A stretch of 64,000 bases of DNA from an uncultured Shimia sp. (GTDB lineage Bacteria; Pseudomonadota; Alphaproteobacteria; Rhodobacterales; Rhodobacteraceae): contig NZ_CANMJE010000001.1 in assembly GCF_947498095.1 (NCBI RefSeq), positions 1 to 64,000 of the forward strand, read 5' to 3'. The position numbers and the translations under genes are program-made. This document shows positions 44,967-53,874 of the stretch, in pieces (position 1 is the stretch's first letter; every line of letters begins with the position of its first letter). Below the pieces are notes generated by a model. It was given only the letters and a program-made list of their open reading frames with translations, did not search any database and was not told the DNA's origin.

Positions 44967-45434
44967 GTGACACTTTTGCACCAATTGATATGGGGGTCCA
45001 TTTTTCTTGGGCTGTGTTCGTTAGTGCACGTATTGCTGATCGGCTTTTGTGCAAACAGCATGATCTGGGCCAACAATTCCCTGTACAGGCACGGTCGCTT
45101 TGCCCGCGTGTTTGGCCTTGTGAGTGTCGGCTTTGGAATCATTACCTTCTCTCACACTGTTCAAGTATGGATCTGGGCCATCGCCTTTTTGGGGATGGGT
45201 GTGATTTCGGACATGAACAGCTCGCTCTACTTCGCCCTCGCGACCTATTCCACGGTCGGTTACGGCGACCTGACACTTGGGCCCGGCACCCGAATTTTTG
45301 GCACCTTCGCCGGGGTCAGTGGTGTCCTCAGCCTTGGCGTGAGCACGGCCATGCTGGTGGCCATGCTCAGTCGGTTTCTGGCGAAAGAACCAAAGGACAT
45401 CCCTCAGGGTTCAGAAGATCAAGAGAAGCCATGA
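44967..45434 (+). CDS. Two-helix potassium channel family protein
   Basis: 155 residues from the GTG at 44967 preceded by GAGG; the open frame extends upstream to 44835, but that part is not protein-like. Two or three membrane helices surround the pore segment with selectivity filter YSTVGYGDLTLG, and the last helix is GVSTAMLVAMLSRF. It is a minimal K+-channel pore (Ion_trans_2) without a regulatory RCK domain. Its stop overlaps the start of the DUF2478 gene. Confidence 0.8.
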   Translation: MTLLHQLIWGSIFLGLCSLVHVLLIGFCANSMIWANNSLYRHGRFARVFGLVSVGFGIITFSHTVQVWIWAIAFLGMGVISDMNSSLYFALATYSTVGYGDLTLGPGTRIFGTFAGVSGVLSLGVSTAMLVAMLSRFLAKEPKDIPQGSEDQEKP

Positions 45435-45940
45435 CCAAAATCGCCTATACTATGACCGAAGGCAAAGGCGAGCTGGATCGCCTGCTCGCTGACTTTGCCG
45501 ACACGCTGGCGACTCGCGGCGTGCGCACGTGTGGGATCGTCCAGATCAACACGGATTGTGACAGCGGCTATCGCTGCGACATGGACGTACAGGTCCTGCC
45601 CGATGGCGCTCGAATCCGGATCTCGCAACAGCTGGGCCGTGATTCAACTGGATGCCGGCTGGACGCATCCGCCCTGACTCAGGCCGTCGCGGATGTCGCC
45701 GTGCAAATGCAAAGCGACTTTGACATTTTCATTCTGAACAAGTTCGGCAAGCAAGAGGCAGATGGCGGCGGGTTCCGTGACCTGATCGCGGCTGCCCTTG
45801 ATCAGGGTGCTGCCGTGATCGCCGGGACAAACGGACTCAACACACAACGTTTTGAAGCGTTTTCTGGCGGCCTTGCTGAGCGAGTTGACCCAACACCCGA
45901 GGCTTTGCTGGCGTGGTTTGAAGCCCCCGAAGGCGACTAG
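45431..45940 (+). CDS. DUF2478 family protein
   Basis: 169 residues. Matches DUF2478 by VRTCGIVQINTDCDSGYRCD, RISQQLGRDSTGCRLDASAL, then DIFILNKFGKQEADGGGFRD and AAVIAGTNGLN. The family has a P-loop-NTPase-like fold and is often encoded near molybdate transport genes; no such gene is seen here. It overlaps the channel gene by 4 bp, so the two are coupled. Function unknown. Confidence 0.82.
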   Translation: MTKIAYTMTEGKGELDRLLADFADTLATRGVRTCGIVQINTDCDSGYRCDMDVQVLPDGARIRISQQLGRDSTGCRLDASALTQAVADVAVQMQSDFDIFILNKFGKQEADGGGFRDLIAAALDQGAAVIAGTNGLNTQRFEAFSGGLAERVDPTPEALLAWFEAPEGD

Positions 45941-45950
45941 CCGGTCAGGT

Positions 45951-47036
45951 CTAGGGTGTGCCTTCAGCGTCCTCGTCTGCCACATCCCCAGTGTTCGTCA
46001 AGAGGATCGCTATTGGACGGGTTGCCGGGAAAAGGCCCATAACTGTCATGACACCTGACGTCAGAATTACCGACAAGATCGCCCCGACTAGACCCCAGAT
46101 AGATGTCCAAAGTGCCAGCGATAACATGATCACGACCGGGCTGACGTTCAACGTGCGCCCCATCAGGCGAGGCTCCCAAAAATAGCCGATCGTCATCTGA
46201 GCGGCACAGAGCGCCAAGGCAATCAGCAACACGTCGTAGCTCAGCCCAAACTGGCCCAGCGCAAACAGCATCGGCAGCGCCATCGCCACCCAGCTCCCGA
46301 CATAGGGTATGTAATTGAAGATCGCGGTCAGTACGGCAAAGAACGCGGCGAACTCTAGTCCGAAGACCAGAAATATCGCGTAGCAGATGCCACCCAGAAC
46401 AGCGTTGATCATGGTCTTTGTGGTAAAATAGGTGCCGATCTGGGAAATTATCGATTCAATCGCCACCCAGACATTCGCGCGTTTCTGTTCGTCGGGCACC
46501 AGAGCCGCAACTTTGCGATGCATCGTGGCTTTTTCGAACAAGAACAGGATCGCATAGATGAACACCAAGATCATATACCCTGCCGAATAGCTCAGCGAAT
46601 TGAGTGAGTATCGGATGACATCCTGAAGGCTGATCGAGTTTGCAATCAGGTTATTAACGGAATGCCACGTTAGCTCGACCTCTACGTCAAACTGTCGGGC
46701 AACATCTGAAACAATGACGGAAAAGGTCTCGATGTATTGCGGCAAGGCCCGCACAACCGCGTCCAGGTTCCGTGCAAAGAACCCGACCCCCAGCAACAGA
46801 ATTGCAAAAAGAACGATGCAGGTCATGGCCAGCCGCATCCAAGGCGGCACGATGCGGGCATAGAACGGAATACGTGACAGCTCGCGCGAAATCCCATCCA
46901 TGAGAAACGCCAACAAGGCCCCCAAAACAACAGGCACCAACAGCGCTTCGGCTGCTGCAAACAGCCATCCCACCGCTATTGTCGCAACAATCACGAGGCA
47001 TACTGAGATTGTTCTGAGATAATTCTCTGTATCCAT
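45951..47036 (-). CDS. AI-2E family transporter (permease)
   Basis: 361 residues from the ATG at 47036 (MDTENYLRTISVCLVIVATI). An upstream in-frame GTG at 47066 has weaker support. About eight membrane helices; the family-typical region reads FAVLTAIFNYIPYVGSWVAM and later LNVSPVVIMLSLALWTSIWG. Family members include AI-2 exporters and Na+/H+ antiporters, so the substrate is not set. It is convergent with the DUF2478 gene, 10 bp apart. Confidence 0.85.
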   Translation of the reverse strand: MDTENYLRTISVCLVIVATIAVGWLFAAAEALLVPVVLGALLAFLMDGISRELSRIPFYARIVPPWMRLAMTCIVLFAILLLGVGFFARNLDAVVRALPQYIETFSVIVSDVARQFDVEVELTWHSVNNLIANSISLQDVIRYSLNSLSYSAGYMILVFIYAILFLFEKATMHRKVAALVPDEQKRANVWVAIESIISQIGTYFTTKTMINAVLGGICYAIFLVFGLEFAAFFAVLTAIFNYIPYVGSWVAMALPMLFALGQFGLSYDVLLIALALCAAQMTIGYFWEPRLMGRTLNVSPVVIMLSLALWTSIWGLVGAILSVILTSGVMTVMGLFPATRPIAILLTNTGDVADEDAEGTP

Positions 47037-47303
47037 TGGCTTTTTACCTATCGAGGCCCCAAACACAAAAACCCGTTCCAGTCTCCACTGTCAAATGCTT
47101 TGCAACACTCTGACAGGTGCCTCTGACGGTGCAGGAGGTATGACACTATGAAAAGAAACTTCATAGGAGTCATTTAATTCGACACTCGCATTAAATGCCG
47201 ATATGGTCTCTTGGAACACAAAGGGGGTTGCGATGGGTCACCCGCAGGACTGCGGGCACATGTTCCAACGCGAGTCACGCACGCACTGATAGGGATGGAC
47301 CAT

Positions 47304-48146
47304 ATGTTCCTTTTGACGGACACCGGGGGCACAAATACACGTATTGCACTTGGCGATGAGTCCGGCGTGCAAAGGGGGACGGCTCAGAGTTTTCGAAATG
47401 CCGACTTTGACAGCTTCGATTCTGTGGTCAGCCGGTATTTGTCAAACCAGCCGCATCAATCCATTCGCGCCTGCGCGTTTGCCTTCGCCGGCCCCTTAAG
47501 CGGGCGATCACCACGGCTTACGAATCTGGATTGGGCCATTGATGCCGACAAACTCCAGCAAAAAATCGGCGCGCCTGTTCGGTTGCTGAATGACCTCGAA
47601 GCCATGGGGCGCGCATTGCCGGTTCTGGCGGCTGCTGATGTTCTGAACCTGACAACCGCCACCGGCACGAGTAATGGGCAGATGCTGGCCGTGGGCGTTG
47701 GCACCGGCATGAACGCCTGCGCCGTTAAAGCAGTTGAAGGATCTGACGTCGCGGTTTGGTCGTGCGAATACGGCCACTCGCCTCTTTCGGCCTCACTCAT
47801 GGGCGCCCTTCAAAAACAAGGCCTGTCGCCATCGAATTTCACAAGCGTTGAACATCTTTTTAGCGGTCGTGGCTTTGCGGAATGCCGGGATCAAGGCGTT
47901 GAAGAAGCCACTTTTGCGAATTGGCTGGGGCAACTCTGTGCCGCCCTTTCGATGCAATTCCTGCCGCTTGGCGGCTTGTACCTCGCAGGCGGAGTGGCAC
48001 GAGCAGTTCTGACGATGGACAGCGGAGCGGCTTTTAACGATGGTCTCTCTCAAGCACTGCCACAGAGCGCCGTGTATCCCCCTGTGTCACTGATCACAGC
48101 CGATGACGCAGCGCTTCAAGGGTGCCTCTCGGTTCTGACGGACTAA
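47304..48146 (+). CDS. glk: Glucokinase
   Basis: 280 residues of the bacterial glucokinase family: LLTDTGGTNTRIALGD (phosphate-1 motif), AFAFAGPLSGRSPRLTNLDW (sugar-binding), LLNDLEAMGRALP with the catalytic Asp, AVGVGTGMNACAV, a sugar-contact CEYGHSP, and GGLYLAGGVARAVL (adenosine motif). The start at 47304 follows AGGG at 9 bp; an ATG at 47295 would add three residues. It phosphorylates glucose for the Entner-Doudoroff route common in this group. Confidence 0.85.
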   Translation: MFLLTDTGGTNTRIALGDESGVQRGTAQSFRNADFDSFDSVVSRYLSNQPHQSIRACAFAFAGPLSGRSPRLTNLDWAIDADKLQQKIGAPVRLLNDLEAMGRALPVLAAADVLNLTTATGTSNGQMLAVGVGTGMNACAVKAVEGSDVAVWSCEYGHSPLSASLMGALQKQGLSPSNFTSVEHLFSGRGFAECRDQGVEEATFANWLGQLCAALSMQFLPLGGLYLAGGVARAVLTMDSGAAFNDGLSQALPQSAVYPPVSLITADDAALQGCLSVLTD

Positions 48147-48910
48147 CCGACAATGCCTTTGCGAACGATGTTGAGCGCAGCGACACAGAGAACGATCAAC
48201 GTGACCTTACGAAACGTGGCCTGATCGATCCGATCCTGAATACGCCCACCAATCCACATGCCCACCAGAGCCGGGATCAACAAAGCCATGGTCAGCGGCA
48301 CAGTCTTTGCATTCAGAATGCCCGAACCGATATGTGCGCCAACCAAAGTCAAAGCGCCCAGACCATAGATCACGCCCTGCACGCGGATCTGCTCGGTCTT
48401 TTCGGTACCCAGCGACGTTAGATACATCACCGTCGGCGGCCCCCACATGCCAGAGAGCCCACCGATTGCTCCAGCAAAGGCTCCAATCGCAGCCTCCAAC
48501 CGGAAACTGGGGCGTGGCAGGCGCAACTCGTATCCGACAAGTTGGATCAGGGCAAAACTGGCAACGGGGATGCCAATGATCAACAGGAATACGTCCTGCG
48601 GAATGACTCGCACCAATTGCGCTGACAAGACCATCGTGCAAAAGCCGGCAATCAGGAACACGCGAAACTGTTTGACCGAAGCGAGAGCGGCACTAGGTCC
48701 GTTACGTGTGGCTTGCATAAGATTGCTCCCTACAGTGGGGGCAATCAATCCAGCCAAGGCCAGTTCAGGCGACAAGAACGTTGTCAGCCCCGAAATCAGG
48801 ATCATCGGCATGCCAAACCCGACAATACCTTTCACGACTCCTGACAAAACGGCCACGGCAATAGCTACGGCAAAAAGCGACGGGCTGAGGATCGAGAACA
48901 GGGAGTCCAT
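48143..48910 (-). CDS. TauE/SafE family sulfite/organosulfonate exporter-like permease
   Basis: 255 residues from the ATG at 48910 (MDSLFSILSPSLFAVAIAVA); the frame extends upstream to 48991. About eight membrane helices with VKGIVGFGMPMILISGL and GAFAGAIGGLSGMWGPPTVM, the duplicated TauE motif. Members export sulfite, sulfoacetate or other small anions. It overlaps the convergent glucokinase stop by 4 bp. Confidence 0.85.
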   Translation of the reverse strand: MDSLFSILSPSLFAVAIAVAVLSGVVKGIVGFGMPMILISGLTTFLSPELALAGLIAPTVGSNLMQATRNGPSAALASVKQFRVFLIAGFCTMVLSAQLVRVIPQDVFLLIIGIPVASFALIQLVGYELRLPRPSFRLEAAIGAFAGAIGGLSGMWGPPTVMYLTSLGTEKTEQIRVQGVIYGLGALTLVGAHIGSGILNAKTVPLTMALLIPALVGMWIGGRIQDRIDQATFRKVTLIVLCVAALNIVRKGIVG

Positions 48911-49054
48911 GCCAGAGTGATAGGGGTATTGGCGGGCGGTGGCAAAGGTTGGTCGCGCAACAAACGAACAAATGATATTCTGCACAAGCATTATAGTTGC
49001 GCTGCAGGTGCAAAAGAATTATGTCACAATGCAGCAAAAGACAGGATATGATTC

Positions 49055-50743
49055 ATGGCCCACGACGGACAGGACCTGACAATGACACACACCGTTATTC
49101 TCCCCGATCTGCTTTCTCTGACCGGGGCGGCCTTGCCCCCGCTTGAGGCGCTTCTGGACACAGCCAAAACCTCTGTGCGCGACATGGTCAGCGTCGACGG
49201 ACGCGTTTCCGGCGGAAAGCTGGAAGAGAATCAAACCGCTGCACATGGGTTGTCGTGGCTTGCCACCTACGTCGAAGCCCTGCGCCAAATGCAGAACTGG
49301 GCCACCCGCATGCAGGACGAAGGCAAGTTCGGCGAGATGGAGCAGTTGATCCACCAGATCGCCTTTGGCGAATACCTCTGGCAGGTCTATGGCGGCATTC
49401 CGATGTCCCAAAACGAGATGATGCGCCTGCAAGACCTTGGCCTGAGCCAGGACGACATGCGCGGCCTGTTGGAGCCTGCTGTGATGGCCCTGACACAGTC
49501 GGGCAACACACAAGCGGCTCGCACGCGCCTGATTGAACTGATGCAGGACAACGCGGGCCACGCTACTTTTGGCACCTCGGGGCTGGATGAAGAGCTTGAG
49601 ATGATCCGCGAACAATTCCGCCGGTACGCGGACGAGCGGGTCGTGCCGAACGCACACGAGTGGCACCTTAAAGATGACTACATCCCCATGGAAATCCTCG
49701 AAGAGCTTGGTGAAATGGGCGTCTTTGGCCTGACCATTCCCGAGGAATACGGCGGATTGGGCCTCAGCAAAGCCTCGATGGTCGTGGTGTCCGAAGAATT
49801 GTCGCGTGGTTACATCGGCGTTGGGTCCCTTGGCACCCGCTCCGAGATTGCTGCTGAACTGATTCTGGCAGGCGGCACAGACGAGCAAAAAGAACAGTGG
49901 CTGCCCAAGATTTCATCCGCTGAAATCCTGCCGACGGCTGTGTTTACAGAACCGAACACGGGCTCTGACCTAGGTTCATTGCGCACCCGCGCGGTCAAGA
50001 ACGCGGATGGTGACTGGGAGATTACCGGCAACAAAACCTGGATCACCCACGCCGCCCGGACGCATGTCATGACCCTGTTGGCCCGCACCAACCCGGACAC
50101 CACAGATCACCGTGGCCTGTCGATGTTCTTGGCCGAGAAAACCCCTGGTGATGACGAGAACCCCTTCCCCACCGAAGGCATGACCGGCGGCGAGATTGAA
50201 GTGCTCGGCTATCGCGGCATGAAAGAGTTTGAGCTGGGCTTTGACGGTTTCAAAGTCAAAGGTGAAAACCTGCTGGGTGGCGAAGAAGGTCAGGGTTTTA
50301 AGCAACTGATGAAGACCTTTGAAGCGGCCCGCATTCAGACCGCCGCCCGTGCCATTGGTGTCGCGCAAAACGCGCTTGAGGTCGGCATGCAATATGCCGA
50401 AGACCGCAAGCAGTTTGGCAAATCCCTGATCAACTTCCCGCGTGTCTCGGGCAAGCTGGCGATGATGGCGGTAGAGATCATGGTCGCCCGTCAGCTGACC
50501 TACTTCTCGGCATGGGAAAAAGACCACGACCAGCGCTGCGACCTTGAGGCAGGCATGGCCAAACTCCTTGGCGCGCGTGTTGCCTGGGCCTCGGCTGACA
50601 ACGCGTTGCAAATCCACGGCGGCAACGGTTTTGCAATCGAGTATCAGGTCAGCCGTATCCTGTGCGACGCCCGCATCCTCAACATCTTTGAAGGCGCCGC
50701 AGAGATCCAAGCTCAGGTGATCGCACGCCGCCTGCTGGGCTAA
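49055..50743 (+). CDS. mcd: Acyl-CoA dehydrogenase, probable (2S)-methylsuccinyl-CoA dehydrogenase
   Basis: 562 residues, with an extra N-terminal domain of about 170 residues before the ACAD core (GLDEELEMIREQFRRYADER onward). FAD/substrate motifs: TEPNTGSDLGSLRTRA, WITHAARTHVM, QFGKSLINFPRVSGKLA; the catalytic Glu is probably E546 in NIFEGAAEIQ. This extended form is typical of Mcd of the ethylmalonyl-CoA pathway in Rhodobacteraceae, oxidising methylsuccinyl-CoA to mesaconyl-CoA. ATG 49055 has AGGA upstream; an ATG at 49082 (MTHTVILPDL) is an equally good start. Other pathway genes are not in the window. Confidence 0.83.
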   Translation: MAHDGQDLTMTHTVILPDLLSLTGAALPPLEALLDTAKTSVRDMVSVDGRVSGGKLEENQTAAHGLSWLATYVEALRQMQNWATRMQDEGKFGEMEQLIHQIAFGEYLWQVYGGIPMSQNEMMRLQDLGLSQDDMRGLLEPAVMALTQSGNTQAARTRLIELMQDNAGHATFGTSGLDEELEMIREQFRRYADERVVPNAHEWHLKDDYIPMEILEELGEMGVFGLTIPEEYGGLGLSKASMVVVSEELSRGYIGVGSLGTRSEIAAELILAGGTDEQKEQWLPKISSAEILPTAVFTEPNTGSDLGSLRTRAVKNADGDWEITGNKTWITHAARTHVMTLLARTNPDTTDHRGLSMFLAEKTPGDDENPFPTEGMTGGEIEVLGYRGMKEFELGFDGFKVKGENLLGGEEGQGFKQLMKTFEAARIQTAARAIGVAQNALEVGMQYAEDRKQFGKSLINFPRVSGKLAMMAVEIMVARQLTYFSAWEKDHDQRCDLEAGMAKLLGARVAWASADNALQIHGGNGFAIEYQVSRILCDARILNIFEGAAEIQAQVIARRLLG

Positions 50744-50765
50744 GCGCAAAATCAACCAAACCTGC

Positions 50766-50799
50766 AAAGCCCCGATGCGCACCGCGCCTCGGGGCTTTT
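50766..50799. terminator. Bidirectional terminator
   Basis: AAAGCCCCGA...TCGGGGCTTTT hairpin (10-bp stem with a GC-rich loop) 22 bp after mcd, followed by T residues. The flanking A-tract on the left allows use by the convergent gene ending at 50804. Confidence 0.85.
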
Positions 50800-50803
50800 C
50801 AAT

Positions 50804-51331
50804 TTACCTGCCCTCGCTTTTGAGCTGATGTTTCAATCCGCGCACAGCGGCCCATAACAGAACGCGGGAATATAACTTGTGCACCCCCATGAACGCGCGA
50901 AACCCCAAGGCAATCTGCGGCGGCGCGTCGCCCTTTGCAGGTTCCGGCACAATCGCCGTCCCGAACCACAGATGCGCATCGCTTCCGGGCCTCGGTTCCA
51001 CCATCAGCCACGTTCGCACTGCGCCGCGCCGCACCTCCAATAACAGCTCATGCCCGTTGCGCTGCAGTGTCGACCACAGCGCCATGGTCTGGCCCTCGCC
51101 AGCCGCCAGCGCCGCCACTTCTTCTGCAGAACTCGACTTTTTCCCAAACGCTGCCAGAACCATCCGCTCAGCCCGAAAGACCGGCGAGTCAAACATAGCG
51201 CGGATGTAATCTGCAAGCTCGGTCGCCGCGTCCGCAGGCACCGCAAAGGCATCCGCATGACACCCCGGCATCTCGACAAACTGTTGCAACAGGCTGGCCC
51301 GAGGCACCTCGCGTTCCCGAATGCGTTTCAT
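50804..51331 (-). CDS. Hypothetical protein in TetR operon
   Basis: 175 residues, soluble, no signal peptide. Readable features: CHADAFAVPADAATELADYI, FDSPVFRAERMVLAAFG, RNGHELLLEVRRGAVRTWLM and a C-terminal HKLYSRVLLWAAVRGLKHQL. The pattern recalls the DUF2867 type of polyketide-cyclase-like proteins, but I cannot place it firmly. It overlaps the TetR stop by 4 bp and is the last gene of a three-gene minus-strand operon. Confidence 0.65.
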   Translation of the reverse strand: MKRIREREVPRASLLQQFVEMPGCHADAFAVPADAATELADYIRAMFDSPVFRAERMVLAAFGKKSSSAEEVAALAAGEGQTMALWSTLQRNGHELLLEVRRGAVRTWLMVEPRPGSDAHLWFGTAIVPEPAKGDAPPQIALGFRAFMGVHKLYSRVLLWAAVRGLKHQLKSEGR

Positions 51332-51873
51332 CTGTCTTCACCCTTTTCCAAATGTGCCGCCACCAGCCTGTCAAAGGTGGCTGATACGGCAATGCTGCGC
51401 TCGATCGGCTCCCCTTGCCAGACCATCTGCGTCCCGACAAAAGCCGCATATTCCAACTCTGCAAAGGCCCGCGCCTCTGTGGCCTCCAGAGCGCCCGACT
51501 TGCCATAAAGCCAGGCCAGAAACCCGATCCGCTTTTCGTCAACCTCGGCCAGCTTGGCCGCGACAACGGGGTTCTGGAATCCATACAGCCGCATGGCGAC
51601 TTCGATCCGGTGATCCAGCCTGCGCACAATCGAGGCCAGCTGATCTGCCTTGGCCCCCGAAGCCGCCATCACATCATCGGTATAGGTTTTTTCCCAATGC
51701 GCGATCAGGTCCTTCACAAACCCAGCATGATCCGTGAAATGCGCATAAAAGGCCCCCGTTGTGCGTCCTTGCACCTTGCACAGATGCGCCAACTTGAGGC
51801 CATCCGGCCCCAGACGTGCCAACTGCGTCAAACCTGCCTGCAGCCAGTCCTCTTTGCTCAGCCGCCCTACCAT
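51328..51873 (-). CDS. TetR-family transcriptional regulator
   Basis: 181 residues from the ATG at 51873 (MVGRLSKEDWLQAGLTQLAR). HTH: GLKLAHLCKVQGRTTGAFYA with HFTDHAGFVKDLIAHWE, the classic TetR recognition helix and following turn; the C-terminal ligand domain is all-alpha. The start overlaps the stop of the upstream membrane-protein gene (ATGA). Its operators are probably the TAACA...TGTTA palindromes at 52285-52298 and 52411-52428. Confidence 0.82.
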   Translation of the reverse strand: MVGRLSKEDWLQAGLTQLARLGPDGLKLAHLCKVQGRTTGAFYAHFTDHAGFVKDLIAHWEKTYTDDVMAASGAKADQLASIVRRLDHRIEVAMRLYGFQNPVVAAKLAEVDEKRIGFLAWLYGKSGALEATEARAFAELEYAAFVGTQMVWQGEPIERSIAVSATFDRLVAAHLEKGEDR

Positions 51874-52250
51874 CAGAACAGGCTGCCCCAAAAGCCGAGC
51901 GACGCGATCGGTACAAAGAACCACCCTTGCGGCAGGTCGGAGAGCGTCAGCCCCGCGCGCGAAAAATGCCACAACCCAATGCCCCAGATGGCGAAACCCG
52001 CTGCCATCAGACTGCCCATCACCGCCAGGTCATTCGCCCCACCCCACAGTGCGGGCCACAGAAACAAAAGGCACATCAAACACAGGCAGATCGACACCAA
52101 ATGCCAGCAGTAATAGGCGATGTACTTCGGCTGTTTCTCCAGATCCTGCGCCTCCAAAAGCGGTGCCGCCACCTCTGTCCCGCCCATGAAGATATGCGCA
52201 AGCGCGGCAAGGGCTGAAAGACCTCCGGCGACAAATAAGGGATCGAACAT
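51873..52250 (-). CDS. Small four-helix membrane protein
   Basis: 125 residues from the ATG at 52250 (MFDPLFVAGGLSALAALAHI), with tgaggttccc just upstream. Four hydrophobic helices (about 5-23, 45-65, 72-90, 100-122) and a short loop EAQDLEKQPKYIAYYCWHLV. No named family is certain. It is first in the operon with TetR, so the regulator probably controls its expression. Confidence 0.7.
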   Translation of the reverse strand: MFDPLFVAGGLSALAALAHIFMGGTEVAAPLLEAQDLEKQPKYIAYYCWHLVSICLCLMCLLFLWPALWGGANDLAVMGSLMAAGFAIWGIGLWHFSRAGLTLSDLPQGWFFVPIASLGFWGSLF

Positions 52251-52284
52251 GGGAACCTCATATGCACTGTTGATTCTACGTAAC

Positions 52285-52298
52285 ATAACATATGTTAT
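52285..52298. promoter_or_regulatory. Palindrome ATAACATATGTTAT, candidate TetR operator
   Basis: Perfect 14-bp palindrome 35 bp upstream of the membrane-protein start, in the gap between divergent units. It shares TAACA...TGTTA half-sites with the second palindrome at 52411-52428. Confidence 0.55.
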
Positions 52299-52410
52299 TG
52301 AAACTGTCCAGAGACCGCCCTTCCTCTTCCGCCCATCCAAGCACCTTCAAATGGTGCCGCAGGGCGTATCGCTTGCGGCACCCCTTGCACGCCTCTTGAT
52401 CGCGCATATA

Positions 52411-52428
52411 TTTAACAAATATGTTAAA
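52411..52428. promoter_or_regulatory. Inverted repeat TTTAACA-N4-TGTTAAA, candidate TetR operator
   Basis: Perfect 7-bp arms separated by AATA, immediately before the AGGAG binding site of the 52441 gene. Binding here would block transcription or translation start. Half-sites match the palindrome at 52285-52298, with 2 bp more spacing between the TAACA/TGTTA cores. Confidence 0.55.
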
Positions 52429-52440
52429 CAGGAGTGCCCC

Positions 52441-52746
52441 ATGCGCAGCATCACCATCACCTACGAATACGCCGGACCCGACGCCCCGTGGCGCGCCTTG
52501 GTTGAGTCCTTTATCGCGGCCCTCGACTCGGACGACGGGATTCCCGGAAGTTTCTCCTATCAAGTCGCGGTTGCCGACAATGGAACCACCCGCATCCACT
52601 GGGGTCGCTGGGACAGCGCCGAAACCCTCGCCCACGTGCAGGCGCAGGACTATTTCAAATCCTTTGCAGGCGCCCTCAAGGACTTGGCGGGCGACACACT
52701 CTCTCCAACCGGAACCAACGTGATGGCACGCACGGCAAACTGGTAG
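52441..52746 (+). CDS. Small alpha/beta-barrel-like protein
   Basis: 101 residues from the ATG at 52441, with caggagtgcccc upstream; the frame is open further upstream but overlaps the promoter region. Begins MRSITITYEYAGPDAPWRAL and has IHWGRWDSAETLAHVQAQDY with FKSFAGALKDLAGDTL, suggesting a ferredoxin-like ABM-type fold. No firm family. It is divergent from the TetR operon and has an operator-like repeat over its promoter, so it is probably repressed by that regulator. Confidence 0.68.
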   Translation: MRSITITYEYAGPDAPWRALVESFIAALDSDDGIPGSFSYQVAVADNGTTRIHWGRWDSAETLAHVQAQDYFKSFAGALKDLAGDTLSPTGTNVMARTANW

Positions 52747-52916
52747 GGCTTATTCGTTGACGCGGTATCATATTACCGCGTTGAAATTGTACAAAACAAT
52801 CAATCCGCCCAAAAATTGATGTACAAAAAGGTCTTTTTACCACTTTCTGTCGTTTTCGCTGCACTGCGGCATTGCGGCTCTTGCATGGAATCAATCCCAC
52901 CCCTAACTCTTCAGTC

Positions 52917-53468
52917 ATGACCACGACTCGCCTCTCTCCCGACAGCTGGATCGAAGCCGGCTTTGACGCCCTGATCGCGCAGGGGCCTTCTGCCCTGAAG
53001 GCCGAAGCGTTGGCGCGGGGCTTGAAGACCACCAAGGGATCGTTTTACTGGCATTTCAAAGACGTTCCTGCCTTTCACGAGGCCTTGCTGGAACGCTGGG
53101 AAGAATGCAGCCGCAGCCGCTTTCAGAACGCTCTGACAATCGACGACACGCCGGTACAGCGTCTGCGTCACGTCGCGCAAGTTGTTGAAAAAGAAGAAAG
53201 TACCGATCCCGTCCATGCGCTTGAGCCCGCTATTCGCGCTTGGGCACATGGCAATGAAAAGGTGTCGGACGCCGTGCAACGGGTCGATGCCCTTCGCATG
53301 GAAGAGTTGACTCGCCTGCTTGAGGAGCTGGGACTGTCAAACCCAGAGCTGTCCCGCATCATTTATGCCGCCAATCTAGGAATGGCAGAGTTGTCCGGGC
53401 GAGATCGCCAAGACAATGAAGATGCTTTGGGAACACTGGTCGATCTGGTCCTCGCGCTCTATTCTTAA
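52917..53468 (+). CDS. TetR-family transcriptional regulator
   Basis: 183 residues from the ATG at 52917 (MTTTRLSPDSWIEAGFDALI). HTH: SALKAEALARGLKTTKGSFY with WHFKDVPAFHEALLERWEEC. C-terminal alpha-helical domain with HALEPAIRAWAHGNEKVSDA, like the TetR subgroup carrying a C-terminal TetR_C_33-type domain. Nearest downstream gene is a META-domain lipoprotein, 4 bp after the stop. Target unknown. Confidence 0.83.
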   Translation: MTTTRLSPDSWIEAGFDALIAQGPSALKAEALARGLKTTKGSFYWHFKDVPAFHEALLERWEECSRSRFQNALTIDDTPVQRLRHVAQVVEKEESTDPVHALEPAIRAWAHGNEKVSDAVQRVDALRMEELTRLLEELGLSNPELSRIIYAANLGMAELSGRDRQDNEDALGTLVDLVLALYS

Positions 53469-53472
53469 GACA

Positions 53473-53874
53473 ATGAAACACTTTGCTCTGATATGTATGA
53501 CTCTGCTGGCCGTAAGCGGCTGCAAGAAGGATGAGACCGTGGCGGGCTATGATGGTGGCAAAACCTGGTCTCTGATCGAGCTGGACGGCCAAGCCTTTGA
53601 CGCGCGCGCAACACTTGTGTTTGGCGATGACGGCAAAATAACGGGGCAAGCCCCCTGCAACAACTATTTCGCCACCCAGACCGAACCCTATCCGTGGATA
53701 AACATCAGTGCGATCGGCTCAACGCGCATGGCATGCCCGGAGCTTGAGAAAGAAACACAGTTCTTCACTGCGCTCGAAGACATGACGTTGGCTGAAGTCA
53801 CCGGAGATGTCTTGTTGTTAAGCAACGACGCAGGCCGCGAGATGGCGTTCACACCTGTGAAAGACGCCGACTAA
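53473..53874 (+). CDS. META-domain (HslJ-like) lipoprotein
   Basis: 133 residues from the ATG at 53473. Lipobox LLAVSGCKK (lipidated Cys at about residue 17), then [34 protein letters not shown] and [20 protein letters not shown], the META/HslJ pattern with two conserved Cys. Such proteins are envelope stress or heat-shock associated. It overlaps the convergent recO gene by 26 bp. Confidence 0.82.
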   Translation: MKHFALICMTLLAVSGCKKDETVAGYDGGKTWSLIELDGQAFDARATLVFGDDGKITGQAPCNNYFATQTEPYPWINISAIGSTRMACPELEKETQFFTALEDMTLAEVTGDVLLLSNDAGREMAFTPVKDAD

